Below, one piece after another: positions 8,260 to 16,754 of a stretch of DNA of 64,000 nt. The DNA is taken from contig NZ_JARNTX010000002.1 of NCBI RefSeq assembly GCF_029433095.1, positions 992,001-1,056,000 of the forward strand, given 5' to 3'. Numbering within the stretch: position 1 is the stretch's first letter; the number at the start of each line of letters is the position of its first letter. This stretch comes from Hymenobacter sp. YC55 (GTDB lineage: Bacteria; Bacteroidota; Bacteroidia; Cytophagales; Hymenobacteraceae). Position numbers and translations under genes: made by a program. The notes beneath the pieces were generated by a model. It searched no databases and was not told the DNA's origin. It worked only from the letters and a program-made list of their open reading frames with translations.

Positions 8260-10125
8260 GTGCCAATTTCCAACGCTGTCCGTCCGCTTACTGTTGCTCC
8301 GTCCGAGGTTTTCACGGAAAACCTAGCCACCCATGTAGCCCGCGAAAAGTATTTTGCCGGGCGGCACCAGTTGGGCGGTTGGCTGCGGCTACTGTTGTTT
8401 GTGGGCGGTGCGGCGGGCGCGTGGTGGCTGTTTTCCAACGAACACATTGCGCCGGGTATAGCCTTTGTGCTGGCTATATGGGTGTTGTTTTCTATTCTGG
8501 TGCGCTGGCACGGTGGCATCAGCTACCAGCGCGAGCATCATCGGCTGCTGGCCCGCATCAACCAAGACGAGCTGGATCGGCTGGCCGGTAAGCTCACGGG
8601 CTTCGACCCGGGTTTGCGCTACCTCGACGCGCTGCATCCGTACGCCGCCGACCTCGATGTATTCGGGGAACACTCGCTGTTTCAGCTACTCAACCGGGCT
8701 ACCACCCGGCTCGGGCACGACTGGCTAGCTAGCTGGCTGCTGCATCCTGCCAAACCCGCCGAGGTGCAGGCCCGCCAGCAAGCTACCACCGAGCTGGCGC
8801 CCGATGTAACCTGGCTGCAAGAATGGCAGGCTCGGGCGCGGCACTTTCCGCGCCAGCAAGCCGACCCACGGGAGTTTAGCGCCTGGCTGGCTCGCCCCGA
8901 TTTTTTCGCCGGCAAACCCTGGCTGAAGCCGCTGCTGGTGCTGCTGCCGCTGCTGGTAGTGGCAAGCATTGTGGCCTGGCTGCTCGATTATGGCTTCTAC
9001 GCCTTGGTAGCGGTGCAGCTGGTGGTTGGGTTGCTGAATGGCCGCTTGGCGGCTGTGCGCAACGAGTACGCCGAGCAGGCCACCGCCATGCGGGACGCCT
9101 TACGGGCCACCCAGGCGCAACTGGCCTTGTTCGAGCAGGACCCAGACCGAAACTGGCAGGCGCCCCGGCTGCAACAGCTACTGGCCACGTTGCAGCAAGC
9201 CAGCCACGGCGCGGCCGCTACGCAGCGGCTCGGGCAGCTTTCCAGCGTGGCGGGCTTGTTTCGGGGGCGCGAGCATCCGTTGGGCGCGTTGCTATTGAAT
9301 AGCTTGCTCCTTTGGGATTTGCACGCTGTATGGCAGCTTGAGCGCTGGAAGCGCGGCCTCGGCTCGGAGCTGACTACGGTGCTGGAAGTGCAAGCCGAAC
9401 TAGAGGCGCTGGTTAGTCTGGCCGGGTGGCAATTTGCCAACCCCGGCTACGTGGTGCCCGAACTCAGCGCCGAGCAGCTGGAAGTAACAGCTACCGAACT
9501 AGGGCACCCCCTTATCTTCAGTTCAACGCGCATCACCAACGACTTTCATACCGTAGGGCTGGCCCAAACGGTGGTGGTGACCGGGTCCAATATGGCGGGT
9601 AAAAGCACGTTTCTGCGGACGCTAGGGCTGAACATGGTGCTGGCTTTGGCCGGTGCCGTCGTGTGTGCCCGGCACTTTCGCGTCAGCCCGGCGCAGGTGT
9701 TCACAGCCATGCGCACCCAAGACAACCTCGCCGAAAGCACCTCTTCCTTCTACGCCGAACTCAAGCGCCTGCGCCTGCTCCTCGACCTAAGCAGTGGGCA
9801 AGCCGCTGCCAATGAGGCCGAACTGCCGGTTTTCTACCTGCTCGACGAAATCCTGAAAGGCACCAACTCGCTGGATCGGCACCGGGGCGCCCGCGCCTTG
9901 CTGCGGCAGCTACACCAGCGCCGTGCGGCGGGCCTCGTCAGCACCCACGACTTAGAGCTGGCAGCGCTGGAAGAAGAGTGGCCGGGGCAAGTCCGCAACT
10001 TCAGCTTCAACAGCACTTTCGCCAACGGCCAGATTCACTTCGACTACCACCTCACGCCGGGCCCTTGCCGCTCCTTCAATGCCAGCCAGCTCATGCAGCT
10101 CATGGGAATTGAAGTCGAAGGGTAG
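8260..10125 (+). CDS. Membrane-associated MutS-like ATPase
   Basis: The gene starts at GTG 8260 and encodes 621 residues. The C-terminal 200 hold a complete MutS-type ATPase: Walker A GSNMAGKST (about residue 443), Walker B YLLDEIL (about 526), then STHDLEL. A helical region like the MutS core/clamp precedes it, but the mismatch-binding domain I (F-x-E motif) is absent. Two hydrophobic helices lie near residues 42-82 and two more near 225-260, so the protein is probably anchored in the inner membrane. Related proteins are widespread in Bacteroidota and of unknown function, so a classical mismatch-repair role should not be assumed. The start is uncertain by some codons. Confidence 0.85.
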   Translation: MPISNAVRPLTVAPSEVFTENLATHVAREKYFAGRHQLGGWLRLLLFVGGAAGAWWLFSNEHIAPGIAFVLAIWVLFSILVRWHGGISYQREHHRLLARINQDELDRLAGKLTGFDPGLRYLDALHPYAADLDVFGEHSLFQLLNRATTRLGHDWLASWLLHPAKPAEVQARQQATTELAPDVTWLQEWQARARHFPRQQADPREFSAWLARPDFFAGKPWLKPLLVLLPLLVVASIVAWLLDYGFYALVAVQLVVGLLNGRLAAVRNEYAEQATAMRDALRATQAQLALFEQDPDRNWQAPRLQQLLATLQQASHGAAATQRLGQLSSVAGLFRGREHPLGALLLNSLLLWDLHAVWQLERWKRGLGSELTTVLEVQAELEALVSLAGWQFANPGYVVPELSAEQLEVTATELGHPLIFSSTRITNDFHTVGLAQTVVVTGSNMAGKSTFLRTLGLNMVLALAGAVVCARHFRVSPAQVFTAMRTQDNLAESTSSFYAELKRLRLLLDLSSGQAAANEAELPVFYLLDEILKGTNSLDRHRGARALLRQLHQRRAAGLVSTHDLELAALEEEWPGQVRNFSFNSTFANGQIHFDYHLTPGPCRSFNASQLMQLMGIEVEG

Positions 10126-10126
10126 C

Positions 10127-10245
10127 TGTTGAATTGTTGAGCTAGTAAATAAGTGGTTGTTTGTGGCTTGATGGGGCTAGCCTTCGCCAGAACAATTGCC
10201 ATTTAGTGTTCAATACTCAACCAGTCAGCAATCAACAATTCAACA
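10127..10245. repeat. Inverted repeat of TGTTGAATTGTTGA type downstream of the MutS-like gene
   Basis: Arms at 10127-10140 and 10232-10245 are perfectly complementary over 14 bases and enclose 91 bases. The left arm begins two bases after the stop codon. Related CAACAATCAAC-type motifs recur near 14340-14460 and 53401-53460. Confidence 0.6.
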
Positions 10246-10253
10246 AATAGCCC

Positions 10254-11222
10254 ATGTACGTTCGTAGTAATCTGCGCTGGCACATCATTTGGAAATATGC
10301 CTGGAAGGGTGTGGTCGTTTTCACGCTGTACTCCCTGTTGGTTTGTCTTGTATATGGGCCAATTGGTTTTCGTTCCTTGTCGATTCCGTGGCAGCCGGTT
10401 GCCACATTAGGTACGGCGGTGGCCTTCTACATAGGCTTCAAAAACAACGGCTCGTACGACCGATTCTGGGAGGCGCGTCAGATCTGGGGCGGCATCGTCA
10501 ACTACAGCCGCACCTGGTCGATGCAGGCGTTGGAATTTGTAACGTCGGTGGTGGACGGGCCCGGGGTGGATGCTCCGGCGGCTTCGCACGCCGAGTTGAC
10601 GTTGCGGCACCGCCGCTTGGTGTACCGCCAAATAGCGTGGTGCAACGCGCTACGCCTGCACCTGCGCCGCCAAAACGACCAGTGGGACCAGCAGGTCGGC
10701 CCCTTCCTCGACCCGGCCGAATCGATGGAGATGCAGCGCAAGCAAAACCCGCCGGTGCATTTGCTGCGCCAGCAAGCCGCCGATTTGCGCGTGCTGCGCG
10801 AGGAGCGGGGCCTGCTCAACGACTTTCAGCACGTGAACATGATGACCAGCATCGAGCAGTTCAACAACTTGCAAGGCGGCTGCGAACGAATCAAAAACAC
10901 GCCTTTCCCGCGCCAATACGCGTTTTTTAGCTTTGTCTTTGTGTGGCTGTTTGCGGCGCTGCTACCCCTGGGCCTGATCGGGGAGTTCGAAAAAATGGGC
11001 CCCGACCATATCTGGCTCACGGTACCGTTTTCGGTGCTGGTGTCGTGGGTGTTCAACACCATCGAAATCGTCGGGCACATCAGCGAAAACCCGTTTGAAA
11101 ACGAGATGAACGACGTGCCGATGACCGCCATTTGCCGCACCATCGAAATCGACCTGCGCGAGATGCTCGGCGAAACGCACCTCCCGCCCAAGCTCTCACC
11201 CGTAGACGATATTCTTTACTAG
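10254..11222 (+). CDS. Bestrophin family ion channel
   Basis: This 322-residue membrane protein belongs to the bestrophin/UPF0187 family, whose bacterial members form pentameric channels in the inner membrane. Typical features are the N-terminal segment with YGPIGF, the GFKNNGSYDRFWEARQIWGG stretch after the second helix, a long cytosolic helical middle, and a C-terminal pair of helices followed by NPFENEMNDVPMTAICRTIEIDL. The ATG at 10254 fits the family start. Ion selectivity cannot be read from sequence. It follows the MutS-like gene after 128 bases that contain an inverted repeat, so co-transcription is doubtful. Confidence 0.9.
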   Translation: MYVRSNLRWHIIWKYAWKGVVVFTLYSLLVCLVYGPIGFRSLSIPWQPVATLGTAVAFYIGFKNNGSYDRFWEARQIWGGIVNYSRTWSMQALEFVTSVVDGPGVDAPAASHAELTLRHRRLVYRQIAWCNALRLHLRRQNDQWDQQVGPFLDPAESMEMQRKQNPPVHLLRQQAADLRVLREERGLLNDFQHVNMMTSIEQFNNLQGGCERIKNTPFPRQYAFFSFVFVWLFAALLPLGLIGEFEKMGPDHIWLTVPFSVLVSWVFNTIEIVGHISENPFENEMNDVPMTAICRTIEIDLREMLGETHLPPKLSPVDDILY

Positions 11223-11672
11223 GGTAGTCAGGCCTTACAAATTCTTCGTGGCATATCTAGTTGGCTAATTGAACCAGTGGCGCCTCAAGCCAAGGACACA
11301 GCATCTGGCGTGCTAACAATACAAATACAACCAGCCCGTCATGCTGAGCGCAGCCGAAGCATCTCGCGTGCTGATGCTGCTAAAGTAACTGTCATGCTGA
11401 GCGGAGCCGGAGGCGCAGTCGAAGCATCTCGCTAGTGTGGTAACCCCTTGCCATTGCAACGTCAGCACGCGAGATGCTTCGGCTACGCTCAGCATGACAG
11501 TTACTTTGGCAATGTCAGCATGCCAGATGCTTGTGTCCTTGGCTTGAGGCGCTACAGGTTCCGCAGGACGTTTTGGTTGGCAAAGGCAACACGTCACCTA
11601 TTCACCCTGAAGCTCGGCCTTAACTAAGACTGGAAAGCGGGCGTAAAGAAAGGCTCCCCAACCTTTCTATGT
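11223..11672. other. Non-coding region dominated by repeats
   Basis: This gap of 450 bases between two plus-strand genes is mostly the palindromic block 11279-11556. The remaining right end (11557-11672) should contain the promoter of the FAD/Rieske gene, but I found no good TAnnTTTG box. Open frames here are translations of the repeat. Confidence 0.6.
11279..11556. repeat. Large nested palindromic repeat block (repeat family copy A)
   Basis: The outer arms at about 11281-11318 and 11513-11553 are imperfect inverted copies about 40 bases long, containing GCCTCAAGCCAAGGACAC and its complement. Inside lie two direct copies of the GTCATGCTGAGC...GAAGCATCTCGC unit (from 11339 and 11393) and one inverted copy (about 11463-11501). 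The second direct copy carries the insertion variant GGAGCCGGAGGCGCAGTCG. The block looks like a MITE-like or REP-cluster element. No transposase is present. Confidence 0.75.
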
Positions 11673-13244
11673 ATGGCCCAATTGAACCCCGCCCGCACTA
11701 CCGGCGTCACCCAGACGTCGTGGTTTCCTACCACTGGCCCGCTGCCTACGTTTCCGAAGCTAACCGAGTCCGTTACCGCCGATGTGGTGGTGGTAGGAGG
11801 GGGCATTGCCGGGCTGACTACGGCTTACTTGCTAGGTCGTGAAGGCCGCAGCGTGGTACTGTTGGAAGATGGTGAAATAGCGTCTGGCGAATCGGGACGC
11901 ACCACGGCGCACCTTTCGTTTGCCCTCGACGACCGATACACGACGCTGGAACAGCTTTTTGGTAAAGAAGGCGCGCGCCTGGCCGCCGACAGCCACCGCA
12001 GCGCCGTCGATACAATCGAGGACATAGTAAAGCGCGAGAACATTGACTGCGACTTCGAGCGCCTCAACGGCTACTTGTATCTGCCCAAGGACGGCAAAGT
12101 AAAAGAGCTGGACGAAGAGTTGGAAGCTGCGCACCGCGCCGGCCTTACCGATGTGAAGCGTCTGCCCGATGCGGGTGCCCAAGGCTTCATCACGGGCGAA
12201 TGCCTGGTGTTCCCGAATCAGGGCCAGTTTCACATTCTGAAATACCTAAGCGGCTTGGCTGAGGCCATTACGCGCCAGGGCGGCCAAATTTTCACCAACA
12301 CCCATGCCTCCGAAGTGAAGAGCGGCAGCAACGCCGGCGTCACGACCACCGAAGGCCACGAAGTGAAAGCGGAAGCTGTGGTAATCGCCACCAACACGCC
12401 CTTCAACGACCGGGTGGTGATGCACACCAAGCAACACCCGTACCGCACCTACGTGATAGGCGCCCGGGTGCCCAAGGGCTCCGTCACGACGGCCTTGTAC
12501 TGGGACACAGCCGACCCCTACCACTACATCCGCCTGCAAAAAGTAGACGCTGGCCCCCGCGGCGGCCAAGTTGACTACGATTTGCTGATAGTGGGCGGCG
12601 AAGACCACAAAACCGGCCAGGAGCCCAATCCCGAGGACCATCTGCAGTGCCTCGAAGACTGGACGCGCGAAAACTTCCCTTCGGTGAAAGGCATTGATTA
12701 TCGGTGGTCGGGGCAGGTGATGGAGCCAGTAGACGGGCTGGCTTACGCCGGCCGTAATCCGCTGGACGACGACAACGTGTACATCATCACCGGCGACTCA
12801 GGCCACGGCATGACCCACGGCACGCTCGGCCCCATCATTATCACCGACTTGATTATGGGCCGCGAAAACCCGTGGGCCAAGCTCTACGACCCCGGCCGCG
12901 TGACGCTGAAGCTGGAATCAGTGAAAGAATACGTCACGGAAAACCTGAACGTAGCCGCCGAGTACACCGAACTGCTAACGGGCGGCGAAGTGAAGAGCGT
13001 CGAAGACGTCGCGCCTGGTTCCGGGGCCGTAATAGGCCGTGGCCCGCTGAAAGTAGCCGTGTACCGCGACCCAAAAGGTCAGGTGCACGAGTGCTCGGCC
13101 GTTTGCCCGCACCTGCACTGCATCGTGCATTGGAACTCTCTGGAAACCAGCTGGGACTGCCCTTGCCACGGCTCGCGCTTCGATGCCTATGGCCGCCTAC
13201 TCGACGGGCCTGCCAACGAAGACCTGGCTAAAATCGAGCAGTAA
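11673..13244 (+). CDS. FAD-dependent oxidoreductase with C-terminal Rieske [2Fe-2S] domain
   Basis: The protein has 523 residues. A D-amino-acid-oxidase-type FAD domain spans about 30-400, with the dinucleotide motif VVVVGGGIAGL near residue 33 and the ED pair that binds ribose. The C-terminal 90 residues form a Rieske domain: CPHLHC near residue 478 and CPCHGSRF near 498 supply the two Cys and two His ligands. The fusion is common in bacteria and annotated only generally; the electron donor and substrate are unknown. No N-terminal signal peptide is seen, so it is probably cytosolic. It sits alone between the repeat block and the cyanophycinase gene. Confidence 0.9.
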   Translation: MAQLNPARTTGVTQTSWFPTTGPLPTFPKLTESVTADVVVVGGGIAGLTTAYLLGREGRSVVLLEDGEIASGESGRTTAHLSFALDDRYTTLEQLFGKEGARLAADSHRSAVDTIEDIVKRENIDCDFERLNGYLYLPKDGKVKELDEELEAAHRAGLTDVKRLPDAGAQGFITGECLVFPNQGQFHILKYLSGLAEAITRQGGQIFTNTHASEVKSGSNAGVTTTEGHEVKAEAVVIATNTPFNDRVVMHTKQHPYRTYVIGARVPKGSVTTALYWDTADPYHYIRLQKVDAGPRGGQVDYDLLIVGGEDHKTGQEPNPEDHLQCLEDWTRENFPSVKGIDYRWSGQVMEPVDGLAYAGRNPLDDDNVYIITGDSGHGMTHGTLGPIIITDLIMGRENPWAKLYDPGRVTLKLESVKEYVTENLNVAAEYTELLTGGEVKSVEDVAPGSGAVIGRGPLKVAVYRDPKGQVHECSAVCPHLHCIVHWNSLETSWDCPCHGSRFDAYGRLLDGPANEDLAKIEQ

Positions 13245-13458
13245 ACTACTTGCTGTTTTTCTGTAGAGAGGCAGCAAGCACTTTCTTATTTGAACAAGCA
13301 ATGGTGCCCATCACCCTGTAGTAGTGGTGGGTGCCATCTGTCCCAGAGGTTTCTGCAAAACCTTATTCCAATTCCCGTCCGATGCTTCGGCTGGCTCTGC
13401 TGTGGCTGCTTGAAGCATCGAGCCCAACCCACCTGTTCAACTCATCCTTCCCATTCTC

Positions 13459-14337
13459 ATGCCCGCATCGAAAAAGAAAACCGCAGCTGCTCAACAAGAA
13501 TCCCTGTGTCCTCATCCACTCGGAATGTTGATTTCTATTGGGGGGCACGAGCGCAAGGATGTCTCGAATGGCGAGGATGCCGACATGGCCGCCGACTCTA
13601 TTTTGCGCCGGGTGGTTGATGAGATAGGCAACAAAGGCCCTATTCTAGTGCTGCCCATTGCGTCGGAAGAGCCTGAAGAAGCAGCGCAAGACTATATCGA
13701 CGTTTTCAAAGACTTAGGATGCAGTGGGGTGAATGTGCTCAATATTCGGAGCCGTGAGGAAGCAGAGAGCGAGGAAAGCTTGCGCTTGCTGGAAGAAGCT
13801 GGGGGCGTGATGTTCACCGGCGGCGACCAGCTTCGGCTGACGGCGCTGCTCGGGGGTACTGCTTTTCAGCGACGCCTCAAAGAGCGGTACACGCTTGAGC
13901 CATTCGTTATTGCCGGCACCAGCGCCGGGGCTACGGCCATGAGTACGCCCATGATCTACCAGGGCCGCAACAACGCGGGAATGAATAAAGATGAAATCCA
14001 TATCACGACCGGGCTGGAGTTTCTGCACAACGTAGCCATTGACACGCACTTTGTGGCCCGTGGCCGCATCGTACGCATGGCCCAGATTATTGCCACCAAT
14101 CCGTCGTGTATAGGGTTGGGGCTGGAAGAAGATACCGCCGTAGTCGTGACCAAAGGGCGGGAGCTGGAAGTAATTGGCAGTGGCCTAGTGGTGGTGCTGG
14201 ATGGCATGGGCGTGACGGACACCAACATTCATGAAGTGGAGCCCGGCAAGCCGTTTTCTATCCGCGACCTGCGCATGCACTTGCTAAGCAGCGGCGAGCG
14301 GTACACGCTGCCTATCATCGAGCAGATGCACGCGTAA
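13459..14337 (+). CDS. Cyanophycinase (peptidase S51 family)
   Basis: This 292-residue cytosolic protein matches cyanophycinases, serine exopeptidases that cleave beta-Asp-Arg dipeptides from cyanophycin. The nucleophile elbow GTSAGA lies near residue 154, followed by the MSTPMIYQG segment, and MFTGGDQLRLT lies near 117, a pattern of the family. The N-terminal 20 residues are Lys/Gln-rich and extra; the core begins near residue 29 with MLISIGGHE, so a later start is possible. No cyanophycin synthetase or isoaspartyl dipeptidase gene is in the window, so it may use imported polymer or synthesis may be encoded elsewhere. Confidence 0.9.
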   Translation: MPASKKKTAAAQQESLCPHPLGMLISIGGHERKDVSNGEDADMAADSILRRVVDEIGNKGPILVLPIASEEPEEAAQDYIDVFKDLGCSGVNVLNIRSREEAESEESLRLLEEAGGVMFTGGDQLRLTALLGGTAFQRRLKERYTLEPFVIAGTSAGATAMSTPMIYQGRNNAGMNKDEIHITTGLEFLHNVAIDTHFVARGRIVRMAQIIATNPSCIGLGLEEDTAVVVTKGRELEVIGSGLVVVLDGMGVTDTNIHEVEPGKPFSIRDLRMHLLSSGERYTLPIIEQMHA

Positions 14338-14475
14338 GCAAATAGTTGGTTATTGATGGTTGAAGGGTGAATGTTCATGCCCGGTTGCGGCTAACCCGGC
14401 CATCAACCTTCAACAATTACCTATCATCAATTAGCATGCAACAACCAACAATCAACAACCGTGTGTAGCTTGGCA

Positions 14476-14502
14476 CCAAACTCATCGTATAGATGAGTTT
14501 GG
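14476..14502 (+). promoter_or_regulatory. Perfect palindrome over the first ATG of the FUSC gene
   Basis: CCAAACTCATC (14476-14486), loop GTATA, GATGAGTTTGG (14492-14502) form a perfect 11-base inverted repeat that includes the in-frame ATG at 14493. A TAGCTTGG sequence just upstream (14466-14473) resembles a -7 box, so the hairpin would lie at the very 5' end of the transcript. It may be an operator or an RNA structure that blocks the first ATG. Confidence 0.5.
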
Positions 14503-14519
14503 ACCCGCAGCCTGCTGCA

Positions 14520-16670
14520 ATGAACGAACACACCCGCAAGCTTCAATATTTCTTCTTCAGCCAAGACTTCTCCGACGGCTTGCGTATTACGCTGGCTGTG
14601 CTGCTGCCTGGCCTCGTGTTTGGGTGGCTAGGCAAGCTGGAAATAGGCATGGACTTATCGCTCGGCGCGTTGTGCCTGAGCATCACCGACGCCCCGGGGC
14701 CTCTCATTCACAAGCGCAATGGTATGGCCGCCGGCTTGGTGCTGCTGCCTGTGGTGGCCCTAATTACGGGCTTGGCGCAGCCGCATCTGTGGCTGCTAGG
14801 AGTGGAAATCGTGCTATTTAGTTTCCTGTTTACTTTGTTCCTGGTGTACGGCACTAGGGCGGGCTCGGTGGGTACGGCAGGGTTGCTGCTGGTCATTTTG
14901 ATGATGGACCGCGCGTTGCCGTTTGCGAAGCTGCTTGAGTTTACGGCCCTTGTTATGGCGGGGGCCGCGTGGTACATGGCCGTTAGCTTGCTTACTTATC
15001 AGATTCGGCCGTACCGCTCGGCCCAGCAGGCGCTGGGCGAGTGTATTCGGGCGGTGGCGGGGTTTCTGCGTCTCAAAGCCGAGTTTTACCGCACCGGTAC
15101 CAACCTCGAAAACGACTACCGTCGCCTCATGACCCAGCAGGTGACGGTCAGCGAAAAGCAGGATGCCGTGCGCGAGTTGCTGTTCCGCACCCGGCAAATG
15201 ATGAAGGAATCGACGGGCACGGGCCGGCGGCTGGTGCTCACCTTTGTGGACTTGATGGACCTCTACGAGCACATCACCGTCACGTATTACGACTACAAAG
15301 CCATTCATTCCCGGTTCGAAAGTACCGGCATACTCGACGCCATAGCGGGGCTAGTAGAGCAAATGGCGTCCGAGCTGGAAAGCATTGGCTACGCTATTCA
15401 AGCCAACCACAGCTACACCTCACGGTTGCAACTCACCGCCAGCCTAGAGCAGCTCAAGGCCCGCATCGATGCGCTGGATGACCCCACCCAACCCGGCCAC
15501 ACGCTGGTGCTAAAGAAGATTCTGGTGAATCTGCGCAACCTCAGCCAGCGGCTCCAGGACATTCTGGCGTACTTCGATGGCAAGGCGGCCCCGGCGAGCC
15601 GGGAGCTGGAATATGGACGGTTTGTATCGCACCAGAGCTTTGCGCTCGACGAGCTGCGGGGTTCTTTGACGCTCAACTCCAGTGCTTTTCGGCACGCAAT
15701 CCGGATGGCGCTGGCTTGCTTGGTGGGGTATGTGATAGCCAAGGTGCTACTGCCCGGCCACCACAGCTACTGGATTCTGATGACCACCACCTACATGCTC
15801 AAGCCTGCGTTTAGCTTGACCAAGGAGCGCAATATTCACCGGGTACTAGGCACGCTGGCGGGCGGCATCATTGGGGGGCTAGTATTGTGGCTGGTGCAAG
15901 ACCGGATGGCGCTGGTGGCACTGCTGTTCGTGTTTATGCTGACCTCGTTTAGCTTCACAAGGAGCAACTACATTGTGGCCGTCACGTTTATGACGCCCTT
16001 CGTTTTGATTTTGTTTAGTTTCCTGGGCCTCGGCTACTTGCAAGTGGTAGAAGAGCGGATTCTAGATACCGTGCTCGGCTGCCTCATTGCATTTGCAGCT
16101 AGCTACCTATTGTTTCCGAACTGGGAATCCGACCAGCTGCAGGATTACATGACGGCTGTACTGCGGGCCAACTTGCTTTATCTTCAAACGCTAACCGAAA
16201 CACTGCTCGGTTCGTCGGTGGCGGAAGTGGATTACAAGCTGGCCCGTAAGGAAGTGTACGTTAGCTCGGCCAACCTGGCGGCGGCGTTTCAGCGCATGAT
16301 GTCGGAGCCGCGCGCCAAGCAGCACCACCCCAACGAGGTGCACGAATTTGTGGTGCTCAACCATATTCTCTCCTCCAACGTGGCGTCCATTTCTTCGGCC
16401 CTGCTTTCAAACAACGACAGCCGCAGCCCGCTGGGCGGCAGCAACTTGTTGCGGCCAGTGCGCCAAGCGCAGCAAGCCCTGCACCGCAGCCTACGCCGCC
16501 TCGATATCAAGGAGCCCGAAGAACTACCGGCCGCATCCACTGAAGCTGGCACTTCGCCTGCCCGCACCGAAACCACCACTGCTCCCGACCCGCAGCTCAC
16601 CGAGCAACTAGACTTCATTCAGAAGGTAAGCGGCGACATCAGCAAGGTGACCGAAGAAGTATTGAAATAG
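14520..16670 (+). CDS. FUSC family inner-membrane protein (YccS/YhfK-like)
   Basis: The protein has 716 residues from the ATG at 14520; the ATG at 14493 adds nine residues but is buried in a perfect hairpin. Two clusters of membrane helices (about residues 20-150 and 395-530) each precede a long cytosolic helical part, the duplicated architecture of FUSC/YccS proteins related to aromatic-acid efflux and plant ALMT proteins. The second cluster contains HSYWILMTTTYMLKP, GTLAGG and the conserved pattern after it. The C-terminal 60 residues are Ala/Pro/Thr-rich. No membrane-fusion protein gene is adjacent, so transport is inferred from family only. The AmpG-like gene follows after 84 bases. Confidence 0.88.
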   Translation: MNEHTRKLQYFFFSQDFSDGLRITLAVLLPGLVFGWLGKLEIGMDLSLGALCLSITDAPGPLIHKRNGMAAGLVLLPVVALITGLAQPHLWLLGVEIVLFSFLFTLFLVYGTRAGSVGTAGLLLVILMMDRALPFAKLLEFTALVMAGAAWYMAVSLLTYQIRPYRSAQQALGECIRAVAGFLRLKAEFYRTGTNLENDYRRLMTQQVTVSEKQDAVRELLFRTRQMMKESTGTGRRLVLTFVDLMDLYEHITVTYYDYKAIHSRFESTGILDAIAGLVEQMASELESIGYAIQANHSYTSRLQLTASLEQLKARIDALDDPTQPGHTLVLKKILVNLRNLSQRLQDILAYFDGKAAPASRELEYGRFVSHQSFALDELRGSLTLNSSAFRHAIRMALACLVGYVIAKVLLPGHHSYWILMTTTYMLKPAFSLTKERNIHRVLGTLAGGIIGGLVLWLVQDRMALVALLFVFMLTSFSFTRSNYIVAVTFMTPFVLILFSFLGLGYLQVVEERILDTVLGCLIAFAASYLLFPNWESDQLQDYMTAVLRANLLYLQTLTETLLGSSVAEVDYKLARKEVYVSSANLAAAFQRMMSEPRAKQHHPNEVHEFVVLNHILSSNVASISSALLSNNDSRSPLGGSNLLRPVRQAQQALHRSLRRLDIKEPEELPAASTEAGTSPARTETTTAPDPQLTEQLDFIQKVSGDISKVTEEVLK

Positions 16671-16754
16671 GTGCGGGATGTTTTCAAAGCGTAGCTGTTA
16701 CCTAGTACCTGCATCCACGGTATCATCTATACGCCTCTGTCTTAGCCTGTTTCT

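Noticed and set aside
8175..8519. Minus-strand frame of 114 codons upstream of the MutS-like gene
   Set aside because: It overlaps the start of the MutS-like gene on the opposite strand and has a composition typical of shadow frames.
11313..11597. Minus-strand frame of 94 codons in the repeat block
   Set aside because: It is a translation of the palindromic repeat (SVAEASR-type peptides recur with each copy), with no family pattern and no neighbours in an operon.
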